Assembly: GCA_001189105.1 (NCBI GenBank)
Contig: LFCL01000022.1
Coordinates: forward strand, 1-32,434
Source of the DNA: Parcubacteria bacterium C7867-002
Lineage (GTDB): Bacteria; Patescibacteriota; Minisyncoccia; Phycocordibacterales; PALSA-1337
Direction: 5' to 3'
Length of the DNA: 32,434 bases
Shown: in pieces, positions 15,265 to 25,426 of the stretch
Layout of the letters: each line of letters opens with the position of its first letter
How positions within the stretch are numbered: position 1 is the first letter of the stretch
Notes under the pieces: model-generated
The model's input: only the letters and a program-made list of their open reading frames with translations
What the model was told of the DNA's origin: nothing
Databases searched by the model: none
Translations under genes and position numbers: made by a program

Positions 15265-15293
15265 TTGACTCTACAAACAAATAATGATATAAT
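15265..15293 (+). promoter_or_regulatory. Strong sigma70-type promoter of the gene at 15404
   Basis: TTGACT (15265-15270), 17 nt, TATAAT (15288-15293): 5/6 and 6/6 matches. The predicted start is near 15300, giving a leader of about 104 nt. This is one of few consensus -35/-10 promoters in the window; most others rely on an extended -10. Confidence 0.75.
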
Positions 15294-15336
15294 AATATCA
15301 GAATAGCTAGCCGAACTGTTCTGGATTACATGAAGT

Positions 15337-15380
15337 ATTTCTATAGGTCGCAAGCTTATAGAAATGGGCTGAAACCCCAT
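15337..15380 (+). promoter_or_regulatory. Structured 5' leader of the gene at 15404
   Basis: Hairpin one has 9 perfect bp (15337-15345 with 15357-15365) and an 11-nt loop. Hairpin two is ATGGG/CCCAT (15364-15368 with 15376-15380) with loop CTGAAAC. The two stems share bases 15364-15365, so they compete at the junction. No known riboswitch class is recognised. Confidence 0.4.
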
Positions 15381-15403
15381 GGTCCGTACAAGGCATTGAA
15401 AAC

Positions 15404-16123
15404 ATGATAACAACCAAAGAAATCGAGCGCTTGATGCGCGTCGTCTCAGAACCTCTCCGTAAAAATTGGGAGGAACGCAGATTCAATAGAAATAGTTTAC
15501 TCACCCTCAAGAAATCACGCGAGGATGCAATCATCCTCAAAGCAAAGTACGAGAAACAAATAATAATCTCACTACTCGGGATCGGTTTTCTATGGGTGAT
15601 ACCCTTGATCGTAGGCATGTCGTTCAAAATGTTCACCACCTTAAAATTCGAATTATTTGGGTACTTAATTGCGTTACTCCTGCTCGGACTCATCGTAATA
15701 AAAATATCCACCTCCGTGTTTCAGAGGAAAGTAGACAATGAAGCAAAAACTATCAAGGAATGTGACCAAGTCTTTGAAGACTTCGGTAAATCTGTTGCCA
15801 CACTTAATCCTCTCGGCACCGGCAATTCACATCACGATCTGATTACTGAGGACTATGTTGTATCTAAACTAGAAAACTTAGCTTATCGACTTCTGGATGC
15901 TGAAATTACGTTCGATAGAACGTGTCGAAGATCAATATCAGCAGTAGATAGGAATGCCATTATGGTTAAAGGTGAGTGGATTAAAAAATGCCAAACACAC
16001 TTTGACGGGGCATGGGATGCGGCAACGAACCATTTCGGTTTGAAATTAGACAAACAGAAAATCTTTCGAGATGCAGCTGCCGAAATGACGCGCGATGAGT
16101 TGAAATCTCATCCTTCTTCCTAA
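15404..16123 (+). CDS. Hypothetical protein with a two-helix membrane hairpin
   Basis: 239 residues. Residues 1-48 are charged and helical (LKKSREDAIILKAKYEKQ). Two membrane helices follow at about 49-68 (IIISLLGIGFLWVIPLIVG) and 80-100 (LFGYLIALLLLGLIVI). The C-terminal 140 residues are soluble, with no motif I recognise (NSHHDLITEDYVVSKLENL, CQTHFDGAWDAATNHFG). The gene stands alone, with a strong promoter, a structured leader and a double hairpin terminator, and faces away from the ribosomal cluster. Function unknown. A sensor or phage-defence-like accessory role would be speculation. Confidence 0.7.
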   Translation: MITTKEIERLMRVVSEPLRKNWEERRFNRNSLLTLKKSREDAIILKAKYEKQIIISLLGIGFLWVIPLIVGMSFKMFTTLKFELFGYLIALLLLGLIVIKISTSVFQRKVDNEAKTIKECDQVFEDFGKSVATLNPLGTGNSHHDLITEDYVVSKLENLAYRLLDAEITFDRTCRRSISAVDRNAIMVKGEWIKKCQTHFDGAWDAATNHFGLKLDKQKIFRDAAAEMTRDELKSHPSS

Positions 16124-16140
16124 ATCTTCCTAAATCACTT

Positions 16141-16158
16141 CGAGATTAACCAATCTCG
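16141..16158 (+). other. Hairpin ahead of the terminator
   Basis: CGAGATT-AACC-AATCTCG, a perfect 7-bp stem with a 4-nt loop, directly before the terminator stem. It may protect the 3' end of the upstream mRNA. Confidence 0.5.
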
Positions 16159-16189
16159 CCGTTCTGATGTAAATCGGAGCGGTTTTTTT
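16159..16189 (+). terminator. Rho-independent terminator of the gene at 15404
   Basis: CCGTTCTGAT/ATCGGAGCGG pair over 10 bp, including G-U pairs, and are followed by seven T residues. Confidence 0.85.
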
Positions 16190-16229
16190 ATATCACAAAT
16201 CACATCCCCACCTCCTTGTTCACCCTTCC

Positions 16230-16238
16230 TGCTATAAT
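16230..16238 (+). promoter_or_regulatory. Extended -10 promoter of the MFS transporter gene
   Basis: TGC-TATAAT; the predicted start is about 16245, only about 4 nt before the ATG at 16249. This also argues against the upstream TTG start at 16216. Confidence 0.65.
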
Positions 16239-16248
16239 AGAAGAAATT

Positions 16249-18811
<2,563 letters not shown>

Positions 18812-18829
18812 GCGTACTGCAAGAGAAGG

Positions 18830-18838
18830 TGCTAAAAT
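18830..18838 (+). promoter_or_regulatory. Possible extended -10 promoter of gpmI
   Basis: TGC-TAAAAT, with the predicted start about 2 nt before the gpmI ATG at 18847. It may add to read-through from eno. Confidence 0.4.
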
Positions 18839-18846
18839 AGCTTCCT

Positions 18847-20364
18847 ATGAAATCAACCTCAAAACCACCCGTTGTACTCATCGTCCTTGATGGCTGGGGT
18901 CACCGTGAAGACACACTCGACAATGCTATCTCTGCGGCACACACCCCCTTCTTTGATGAAATATGGAAATCACGTCCTCATTCCCTCCTCAAGGCATCCG
19001 GCAATGCAGTCGGTCTTCCCGAGGGTCAAATGGGTAACAGCGAGGTTGGACATACCACTATCGGTATTGGCCGCCCTGCAGACACCGAACTTGTTCGCAT
19101 AGACAATGCAATCGCATCAGGAGAGTTTGCCACAAATCCTGCCATACTCTCGCTGTTTGATCATGTGAAAAAATACAATTCAGTCTTGCACGTACAAGGA
19201 TTGGTCAGTCCTGGAGGAGTTCACAGTCACCAGAATCACCTCTTTGCATTTCTTCGCCTGGCCAAAAAATCAGGAGTACCCAAAGTCGCCATCCATGTAT
19301 TCACCGACGGACGTGATACTGCCCCTCAAAGCGCTTCAGCCTATCTTACCGAACTCGAAAAAGTCTTAACTGAACTTGGGCCCAACTTCTTTATTGCCAC
19401 TATATCCGGACGCTACTATGCCATGGATCGAGATAACAATTGGGACCGACTCGCACGCGTCGAACAGGCACTTTTCGAGTGCAAAGGTAATGTGTGTGAG
19501 ATCAAGCCATCTGCATATCTTGAAAAACAATATCTTGCAGGAAAGAACGATGAATTGCTCGAACCTGCAGTATGTACCAACATAGACGGTGTTGGTTGCG
19601 CCATAAAAGATACCGATGCGGTCTTTTTCTTTAATTTCCGTGCCGATCGTGCGCGCATGCTCTCCGAAAAAATGCTTGATCGCAAAAATTCACCGAATAT
19701 TCTGTTTGTCACCCTTACGGAATACTGTGTTGACTTTACGTGTACAATTGCCTTCCCTCCGCTAAAAATAGAGACGACCCTCGGTCAAGAAGTTTCCAAG
19801 GCAGGACTATCCCAAGTTCGTATTGCTGAAACAGAAAAATTCGCACATGCCACCTACTTTCTCAATGGTGGACGCGAACAACCTTACGACGGAGAACGCG
19901 ATATTATGCTCCCGAGTCGCAAGGATATTAAGACCCACGATGAAGCACCCGAAATGCGTGCCGAGGCTATTGCTGACAAAGTAATTGAGGAAATCGGAAA
20001 AGGTACCAATTTTATTTTTGTTAATTTTGCGAACCCTGACATGGTCGGTCACACAGCGAACGTACCTGCAATTATCACTGCAATTGAAACAGTAGACGCT
20101 CAACTGCGACGCATTGCCAATGCGCTTCACCAAGCACACGCGACCGCATTGATTATTGCTGATCACGGAAATGCAGAACTCAATAGAGACCCCCTCACCG
20201 GAAGCAAGCATACCGCTCATACAACCAACCCCGTACCCTGTGTTGTATTGGGCACCGATAGACCCCTTACCGATGGTTCCCTTTTTGATGTCGCACCGAC
20301 TATTCTCGACCTCCTTGATATTCCTGTTCCTTCAGCAATGTTAGGAAAGAGTCTACTTCACTAG
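18847..20364 (+). CDS. gpmI: 2,3-bisphosphoglycerate-independent phosphoglycerate mutase
   Basis: 505 residues, the normal length. It interconverts 3- and 2-phosphoglycerate through a phosphoserine. Visible features are the metal motif VLIVLDGWG, the active-site Ser in QMGNSEVGH, VHSHQNHLFA, HVFTDGRDTAP, ISGRYYAMDRDNNWDR, FFNFRADRAR, the metal cluster NFANPDMVGHTAN and IIADHGNAE, and SKHTAHTTNPVP. Its stop overlaps the stop of the convergent PAP2 gene by 12 nt. Confidence 0.98.
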   Translation: MKSTSKPPVVLIVLDGWGHREDTLDNAISAAHTPFFDEIWKSRPHSLLKASGNAVGLPEGQMGNSEVGHTTIGIGRPADTELVRIDNAIASGEFATNPAILSLFDHVKKYNSVLHVQGLVSPGGVHSHQNHLFAFLRLAKKSGVPKVAIHVFTDGRDTAPQSASAYLTELEKVLTELGPNFFIATISGRYYAMDRDNNWDRLARVEQALFECKGNVCEIKPSAYLEKQYLAGKNDELLEPAVCTNIDGVGCAIKDTDAVFFFNFRADRARMLSEKMLDRKNSPNILFVTLTEYCVDFTCTIAFPPLKIETTLGQEVSKAGLSQVRIAETEKFAHATYFLNGGREQPYDGERDIMLPSRKDIKTHDEAPEMRAEAIADKVIEEIGKGTNFIFVNFANPDMVGHTANVPAIITAIETVDAQLRRIANALHQAHATALIIADHGNAELNRDPLTGSKHTAHTTNPVPCVVLGTDRPLTDGSLFDVAPTILDLLDIPVPSAMLGKSLLH

Positions 20365-20898
20365 ATATTTTCTGACGATCCACGCAGAGAGAAAAACCAA
20401 CGCCGTTCCTAAAGCCCACCCTGCCACCACGTCAGTTGCCCAGTGCACGTTGAGGATCAAACGACTCATTCCCACGAGGATAATTAAAAAGAGTGAGAGC
20501 ACAATGAACACCATTCTGTGGAGTGATGAATGTATTTTGGGTACACAGACAAACATCAACGTCACAAAAAAAGCTGCCGCCATGCTGGCATGACCAGAGG
20601 GAAAACTCGGATCATCGACGATCACCTGCAACGCATTTTCCGGTCGAACCCGCATAAAAAAATCTTTCAGAAAAAGAACAATTGCTGCAGTTGAACCGAT
20701 GGCAACACTTGTCATCACTGCATCATGCCACTGCTTCCGAAAGATCATATATACGATCAATACAGCAGCGACAGCAGCAAGAACTTCGGCATCAGCGATC
20801 GTACTCGTCCACGCAGCAATACTGTGAAGTATAGGACTCATGTTCGATGACATGAATGAATTTACCCCCGTATCAAGATGTGAGAAAAAAGAGATCAT
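20353..20898 (-). CDS. PAP2-family phosphatase (membrane)
   Basis: 181 residues from the ATG at 20898; a GTG two codons upstream (20904) is possible. About five membrane helices. The three acid-phosphatase motifs are present: KDFFMRVRPE, PSFPSGHASM (catalytic His) and SRLILNVHWATDVVAGW. Members dephosphorylate lipid pyrophosphates such as undecaprenyl-PP or phosphatidic acid at the outer face. With murJ and the Wzy-like gene in the same region, recycling of the undecaprenyl carrier is a reasonable guess. Convergent with gpmI. Confidence 0.88.
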   Translation of the reverse strand: MISFFSHLDTGVNSFMSSNMSPILHSIAAWTSTIADAEVLAAVAAVLIVYMIFRKQWHDAVMTSVAIGSTAAIVLFLKDFFMRVRPENALQVIVDDPSFPSGHASMAAAFFVTLMFVCVPKIHSSLHRMVFIVLSLFLIILVGMSRLILNVHWATDVVAGWALGTALVFLSAWIVRKYLVK

Positions 20899-20920
20899 GG
20901 GCACAGGTATAATATCCTAT

Positions 20921-20929
20921 AGTATATCA
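20921..20929 (-). promoter_or_regulatory. Extended -10 promoter of the PAP2 gene
   Basis: TGA-TATACT on the minus strand; the predicted start is near 20914, giving a leader of about 10-16 nt. Confidence 0.5.
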
Positions 20930-20959
20930 TTTTTCGCATATCCTGATTACAGATCTGTG

Positions 20960-20968
20960 TGATATACT
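20960..20968 (+). promoter_or_regulatory. Extended -10 promoter of the glutaredoxin gene
   Basis: TGA-TATACT; the predicted start is near 20975, giving an AT-rich leader of about 22 nt. Confidence 0.5.
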
Positions 20969-20996
20969 AACCATATTAATAGGCTTATATATATTT

Positions 20997-21233
20997 ATGA
21001 CTTCACTCACCATCTACTCAACCCCAACGTGCGTATACTGCAATATGGCAAAGACATTCTTCAAAAACAATAATCTCGAATACACCGAATACAACGTAGC
21101 GTCTGATCTCGCAAAACGTAAGGAAATGATCGACAAGACTGGTCAGATGGGTGTGCCTGTCATCGAAGTAAATGGAGAAATCATCATCGGTTTTGACGAA
21201 GAAAAACTCCGCGAAAAACTCGGTGTAAAGTAA
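20997..21233 (+). CDS. Glutaredoxin-like (NrdH/Grx) thiol-disulfide protein
   Basis: 78 residues with a thioredoxin fold: IYSTPTCVYCNMAKTFF (active-site CVYC), the cis-Pro segment MGVPVIEVNGEIIIGFD, and the C-terminal EKLREKLGV helix. The size and CxxC fit small glutaredoxins of the NrdH/YruB type. Possible electron donor for the ribonucleotide reductase encoded at 28381-32361, though the genes are not adjacent. It forms a single-gene unit with its own promoter and a strong terminator. Confidence 0.92.
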   Translation: MTSLTIYSTPTCVYCNMAKTFFKNNNLEYTEYNVASDLAKRKEMIDKTGQMGVPVIEVNGEIIIGFDEEKLREKLGVK

Positions 21234-21254
21234 GCTTATACCCTCAGCGCCTTC

Positions 21255-21282
21255 AAAAACCCCGAGCATGCTCGGGGTTTTG
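21255..21282. terminator. Bidirectional terminator
   Basis: AAACCCCGAG-CATG-CTCGGGGTTT is a perfect palindrome with T-runs on both strands. It lies between the convergent glutaredoxin and FtsB-like genes and serves both. Confidence 0.9.
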
Positions 21283-21287
21283 CGCGA

Positions 21288-21686
21288 TTATTCCCCTATT
21301 CCAAACCATGCCCACAATCTTCCCCAGAGACCTTTTTGCGCAGTTGTTGAAGCACTCAGGGCCAGTGCGGGTAATGTTTTTGAATCGACAATAACCGCCA
21401 CAAATTCACCTTCTTTGACAGCACGATACTTGGTACGCATCTCCGCCTCTACACCCTCTTCCGTCGACAAAAGCGACACTTTACTAGCCAAGACTTTGTG
21501 GCGATCCTCGAGTTTTACCAATTCAGACTGAACTTGGGACAGCCGAACCTCCGTTGCGGCGGCTTTTTCATAGACGCCCCAAGCGGCTTTACCCAAAATA
21601 AAGCACAGGATAAGTGCGACCACCAGTGTGATTGGAGAATGGGCGATTCGTTGAATGCGCATTTTGGGACGGTTGCCGTATTTCAT
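21288..21686 (-). CDS. Septum formation initiator family protein (FtsB/DivIC-like)
   Basis: 132 residues. A short basic cytoplasmic start is followed by one membrane helix (PITLVVALILCFILGKAAWG), then a coiled coil (VRLSQVQSELVKLEDRHKVL), then the conserved TEEGVEAEMRTKYRAVKEGE. This last segment matches the (I)E..AR..(L)..(V)(K)..GE pattern of FtsB/DivIC. It would bridge cytoplasmic and external division proteins as a partner of FtsL and FtsQ. The C-terminus adds a W-rich tail (LWGRLWAWFGIGE). It is read divergently from the 35-residue microprotein from a shared -10 palindrome and appears leaderless. Confidence 0.85.
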   Translation of the reverse strand: MKYGNRPKMRIQRIAHSPITLVVALILCFILGKAAWGVYEKAAATEVRLSQVQSELVKLEDRHKVLASKVSLLSTEEGVEAEMRTKYRAVKEGEFVAVIVDSKTLPALALSASTTAQKGLWGRLWAWFGIGE

Positions 21687-21693
21687 CTCTCCC

Positions 21694-21701
21694 AGTATAC
21701 T
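21694..21701. promoter_or_regulatory. Palindromic divergent -10 box for the FtsB-like gene and the microprotein
   Basis: AGTATACT is its own reverse complement, so TATACT reads on both strands. Predicted starts fall near 21708 (+) and 21687 (-), within about 2 nt of the start codons at 21711 and 21686. Confidence 0.55.
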
Positions 21702-21710
21702 AGATTTATT

Positions 21711-21818
21711 ATGTTATTTCATGAGAAATCCCAAAAAGGGTTGCGTATAGCATCTATCATCATCAGTGTCCTGATTATTATCAGTATGATGTTGGTTTAC
21801 TTCCCGGTTTTACAATAA
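21711..21818 (+). CDS. 35-residue single-pass membrane microprotein
   Basis: It begins MLFHEKSQKGLRIASII, a basic amphipathic start, then one membrane helix (IIISVLIIISMMLVYF) and a short end (PVLQ). A -10 box lies immediately upstream. A similar short protein (FHEKSQK-like start, one helix, YFP near the end) seems familiar from Parcubacteria genomes, which is recollection and not a search. Its position opposite an FtsB-like gene makes an envelope or division role possible. Function unknown. Confidence 0.6.
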   Translation: MLFHEKSQKGLRIASIIISVLIIISMMLVYFPVLQ

Positions 21819-21831
21819 GTAACCAGAGGTT

Positions 21832-23703
21832 CTACTCGCCACTTCGCATCATCTTTACGAATACGTCCTGCGGTATTGTTACGGTACCGTGTTCTTTGAG
21901 TCGTTTGCGACCTTCTTTTTGTTTCTCCCGAAGCTTCATTTTGCGCGTAATGTCTCCTCCTGACAGCGTACCTGCTGCATCTTTTTTGACACCCGATACC
22001 GTACGAGAAGAAATAATGCGGCCATGCGCTTTGGCTTGAACTTTGAAGGTGAAGAGTTCGCGAGGTAATAGTTTATGGAGTTTTTCGACCGATTGTTCTG
22101 CATCCTCTTCTACACGACGACGGGAAACAACTTTGGTAAATGCGGCGACGGGCTCATCGGCAATGAGTACATCCATACGCACCACATCAGCCAAGCGACT
22201 ACCGGTAATATCGTATGATATAGAGGCATAGCCCGAAGAAATACTCTTGATCTCATCAAAAAAGTTACGCATCAATTCGCGAAGTGGCATATCCATCGTC
22301 AGCATCGAACGATTATCTCCGAAATTATCGACAGAGGTAACATTTCCCTCGTGGTCGAAAATAGATTTCATCAATCCACCCATATACGCAGGCGGGGTAA
22401 TGATTTTCATAGTGACAATCGGTTCGAACACTTCGACAATATCATTGTCGTCAGGGAAAAGAGCTGGGGAATAGACGGTGATCTCTTTTCCATTCTTGAG
22501 CTTTACGACATACGTGATAGTTGGCATCGTGACTACCAATTCAAGATTAAATTCACGGCGCAACCGTTCGGTAATGATTTCCAAATGAAGCATACCCAGG
22601 AAACCACAGCGATATCCACGACCCAATGTGCCAGATGACTCTTCTTCATAGGTAAATGATGAATCAGAGAGACGGAGACGTCCGAGTGCCTGGCGAAGAA
22701 GTGCCAAATCATCCTGACTCTCGGGATAGACGGAAGCCCAGACCACCGGACGAGGAGTCTGGTACCCTTCAAGGGGAGGTGTCATATCTTTTGTAGATGC
22801 AACAGTATCTCCTACAGAAGCAATACCTGGCTCTTTGACACCTGTCACAATGTAGCCAATCTCCCCTGCAGAAAGCGAATCTTTTGGTGTTTCTTCTGGA
22901 GCAAATATACCGACATCAATCGCTTCGAATTCCCTGTCAGCTACTTTAAATCTCAATTTGTCGTGTTTTTTGACTGAACCACTCATAACACGAACATACA
23001 CGATCACACCGGTGTGGTTTGAATATTGAAAATCGAATACCAACGATGAGAAATTTTTCTCGGTACTGGTATTTGCCGGAGGAATACGACGAATGAGCTC
23101 GTTAACCAAATGCTCGACACCCTCACCTGTTTTACCAGAGACCTTCAGCACATCTTCCGGAGGACACCCGAGCAGCTGACTGACCTCGAGAATAACCTCA
23201 TCTGTGCGTGCCAAAGGTGAATCGATCTTACTCACCACAGGAACGATCACAAGTCCCGTATCACGCGCCATGTTTAATGTGGTCAATGTTTGTGCTTGTA
23301 CACCTTGTGTCGCGTCTACCAAGAGAATAGAGCCCTCCACGGCCTTCAGAGCACGCGATACTTCGTATGAAAAGTCGATATGGCCCGGAGTGTCGATCAT
23401 GTTCAGGATATAGTCGCCTGGAGTTGATTGAGCAGCAGAAGTGGCAGCTTTGGAGTCTGTGCCCTTGGCCTGCTGGCCTCGAGCCGAATCACCTCCGTTG
23501 GCGATTCGCCATTTCATTCTGACCGGCTGCATCTTGATGGTAATACCTCGTTCACGTTCGAGTTCCATACTATCGAGTACTTGTGCCTGCATTTTACGCT
23601 TTTCGATAGTCCCCGTAATCTCAAGCAAACGATCGGCAAGCGTAGACTTGCCGTGGTCAATATGAGCGATAATAGAAAAATTGCGAATATGGGCCGGATT
23701 CAT
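21832..23703 (-). CDS. lepA: Elongation factor 4 (LepA), ribosome-associated GTPase
   Basis: 623 residues from the ATG at 23703; a TTG four codons upstream is less likely. The GTPase domain has G1 AHIDHGKST, G2 GITIK, G3 DTPGHIDFSYE, G4 SKID and G5 SGKTGEG. The later domains show RGYRCGFLGMLHLEI, PPAYMGGLMKS and the LepA C-terminal domain KAHGRIISSRTVSG..KKDAAGTLSGGD. Two oddities: G4 is SKID rather than the usual NKID, and about 25 extra Ala/Ser/Gln-rich residues (about 66-97) interrupt the segment between G2 and G3. The family is usually about 600 residues. EF4 acts on stalled or mis-assembled ribosomes. An extended -10 box sits just before the start. Confidence 0.95.
   Translation of the reverse strand: MNPAHIRNFSIIAHIDHGKSTLADRLLEITGTIEKRKMQAQVLDSMELERERGITIKMQPVRMKWRIANGGDSARGQQAKGTDSKAATSAAQSTPGDYILNMIDTPGHIDFSYEVSRALKAVEGSILLVDATQGVQAQTLTTLNMARDTGLVIVPVVSKIDSPLARTDEVILEVSQLLGCPPEDVLKVSGKTGEGVEHLVNELIRRIPPANTSTEKNFSSLVFDFQYSNHTGVIVYVRVMSGSVKKHDKLRFKVADREFEAIDVGIFAPEETPKDSLSAGEIGYIVTGVKEPGIASVGDTVASTKDMTPPLEGYQTPRPVVWASVYPESQDDLALLRQALGRLRLSDSSFTYEEESSGTLGRGYRCGFLGMLHLEIITERLRREFNLELVVTMPTITYVVKLKNGKEITVYSPALFPDDNDIVEVFEPIVTMKIITPPAYMGGLMKSIFDHEGNVTSVDNFGDNRSMLTMDMPLRELMRNFFDEIKSISSGYASISYDITGSRLADVVRMDVLIADEPVAAFTKVVSRRRVEEDAEQSVEKLHKLLPRELFTFKVQAKAHGRIISSRTVSGVKKDAAGTLSGGDITRKMKLREKQKEGRKRLKEHGTVTIPQDVFVKMMRSGE
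23486..23507 (-). repeat. Hairpin within the lepA insertion
   Basis: GAATCGCC and GGTGATTC (with one G-T pair) form an 8-bp stem around a 6-nt loop. A second small hairpin, GGCC-AGCA-GGCC, lies at 23468-23479. Both are in the coding segment for the extra LepA residues. Confidence 0.6.
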
Positions 23704-23713
23704 AGGTACAGGC

Positions 23714-23722
23714 AATATAGCA
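23714..23722 (-). promoter_or_regulatory. Extended -10 promoter of lepA
   Basis: TGC-TATATT on the minus strand; the predicted start is about 4 nt before the ATG at 23703. It lies between the murJ stop and lepA. Confidence 0.5.
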
Positions 23723-23728
23723 GATATG

Positions 23729-25408
23729 TTACATATGCTCCACTTCTGCTGGTGGCACCGGTGCCTTCCAGATCTTGTTATGAAGTGTCGTCCAGACTTC
23801 TGCTAATTCTTTATTACGAAGAATGATCAGTACCAGAACACCGACAAACAAACCTACGATACCCGAACAGAAGCCTTGCATGAATATTCCCCATACTTTC
23901 TGTAAGGGAAATACGGTTGCAAAAATACGAAGACTGAGGAATGCAGCGTACCCCATGATGACCGAAGCGCAGAAACTATGAAACAGTGTTTCAGCAACAG
24001 GTTTTGTAAAACCCGGATGATCACGCTCGAATATGACCCAGTGCAATATTGTATTAATCAATATTCCCACAGAGTATGCCACGCCCAACATCAAGACAAC
24101 TGTTCCTGGCTGACCACTGACCTTCAAGAGATCCTCGAAAAAGAAAGCGAATACGGGAAACGTTTCGAATGTCCACGTCAGGGTATACCCTAGTATAATA
24201 ATACTCAGCGCAGAAACAATATTGATAATCAAAGGACGTCGTGTCTTTCCTTCTGCATAAAATGCGCGAATAAAAAGAATAACTAGACTCTGACCAATCG
24301 TTGATACCACAAAGATCGCCAGGAGAGCGGCCGTCAGGCGAGTGTCTGACCAATCAAACTGACCCGCTCCCAAGATCGTACGGACAATTTGTGCACGAAG
24401 CACAATAAACAATATAAGGATCGGCATTGACCAAAAGATAATATGCCGCGCACAGGTAATCATCTTGCTCAGAAATTCACGTGAATTCTTCTCAAAAAAC
24501 AACCGGGACAGTGTTGGAAACACCGCCGATGAATAACTGGCGCCGATAATTGTCAGAGGGACTGACTGGAGATTAAAACCGAACGTAAAAATAGAAATGG
24601 AACCATGTACCATGAGCGAAGCGAGGGACACGAGCACGAGAGATGCGAGCTGATTTGCGGATAAAGCAATTGTACGAGGTAACGATAGTAACATAACCGT
24701 GCGGATTTTATCCCACTGTATGGTACGCGTTAATCGAGGCATCAGTCCTTCGAACGAAATAAACGGAACCTGAATGGCCATATGAAGAAATGCACCAATA
24801 GCAACCCCTATTGCCAACCCTGCGATTCCAAACAGAGGATATGCAAAGACGACACCGATAATAATACCGAGATTATATAAAACCGGCGATGCAGCATACA
24901 CCAAAAAACGGTGTCTCATCTGCGTCAGACTGGAAAATAGATTCGAAAGTCCGAGAAAGATGGGTGACAACAACATAATTCGCGTAGAGAGTACCAATTG
25001 AGACAACAAGGGATCATGACTAAACCCCGGAATAACTTTTGGAATGAGCCATGGGGCAATCACGGCAACAATCACACTTACTACAACAATCATCCCCGAA
25101 AAGACCGTAAATATACTGTCAGAGAAACTACGACCTTCCTGATCCCCATTTCCAAATCGGTCAATAAAGAAAGGTAAGAGTATCGAAGCAGAAACCAACG
25201 ATCCTACTGCCGCAAAAATAAAGTCAGGAATTCGAAATGCCGCATAATATATATCCAGTGTATGACTAGCTCCGAATGAATATGCCAGTAATTTATCCCG
25301 GACAAGACCGAGCACCTGCGAGAGCATCGCAAAGACAGCCAAAAGGTACGCGGCTTCGTGTAAGCCGCGTATCTCTCGTCCGATAACTGAAAACCATTTC
25401 TTAACCAT
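23729..25408 (-). CDS. murJ: Lipid II flippase MurJ (MviN)
   Basis: 559 residues with about 14 membrane helices. The N-terminal family signature is present: SQVLGLVRDKLLAYSFGAS, then DIYYAAFRIPDFIFAAVG and ASILLPFF. Later features include FNLQSVPLTIIGASYSSAVFP and a C-terminal helical bundle. It moves lipid-linked peptidoglycan precursor across the cytoplasmic membrane. It lies 18 nt downstream of the Wzy/TPR gene in the same direction, so the two are probably co-transcribed as an envelope unit. Confidence 0.95.
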   Translation of the reverse strand: MVKKWFSVIGREIRGLHEAAYLLAVFAMLSQVLGLVRDKLLAYSFGASHTLDIYYAAFRIPDFIFAAVGSLVSASILLPFFIDRFGNGDQEGRSFSDSIFTVFSGMIVVVSVIVAVIAPWLIPKVIPGFSHDPLLSQLVLSTRIMLLSPIFLGLSNLFSSLTQMRHRFLVYAASPVLYNLGIIIGVVFAYPLFGIAGLAIGVAIGAFLHMAIQVPFISFEGLMPRLTRTIQWDKIRTVMLLSLPRTIALSANQLASLVLVSLASLMVHGSISIFTFGFNLQSVPLTIIGASYSSAVFPTLSRLFFEKNSREFLSKMITCARHIIFWSMPILILFIVLRAQIVRTILGAGQFDWSDTRLTAALLAIFVVSTIGQSLVILFIRAFYAEGKTRRPLIINIVSALSIIILGYTLTWTFETFPVFAFFFEDLLKVSGQPGTVVLMLGVAYSVGILINTILHWVIFERDHPGFTKPVAETLFHSFCASVIMGYAAFLSLRIFATVFPLQKVWGIFMQGFCSGIVGLFVGVLVLIILRNKELAEVWTTLHNKIWKAPVPPAEVEHM

Positions 25409-25426
25409 GAATACAGTAATAACCTG

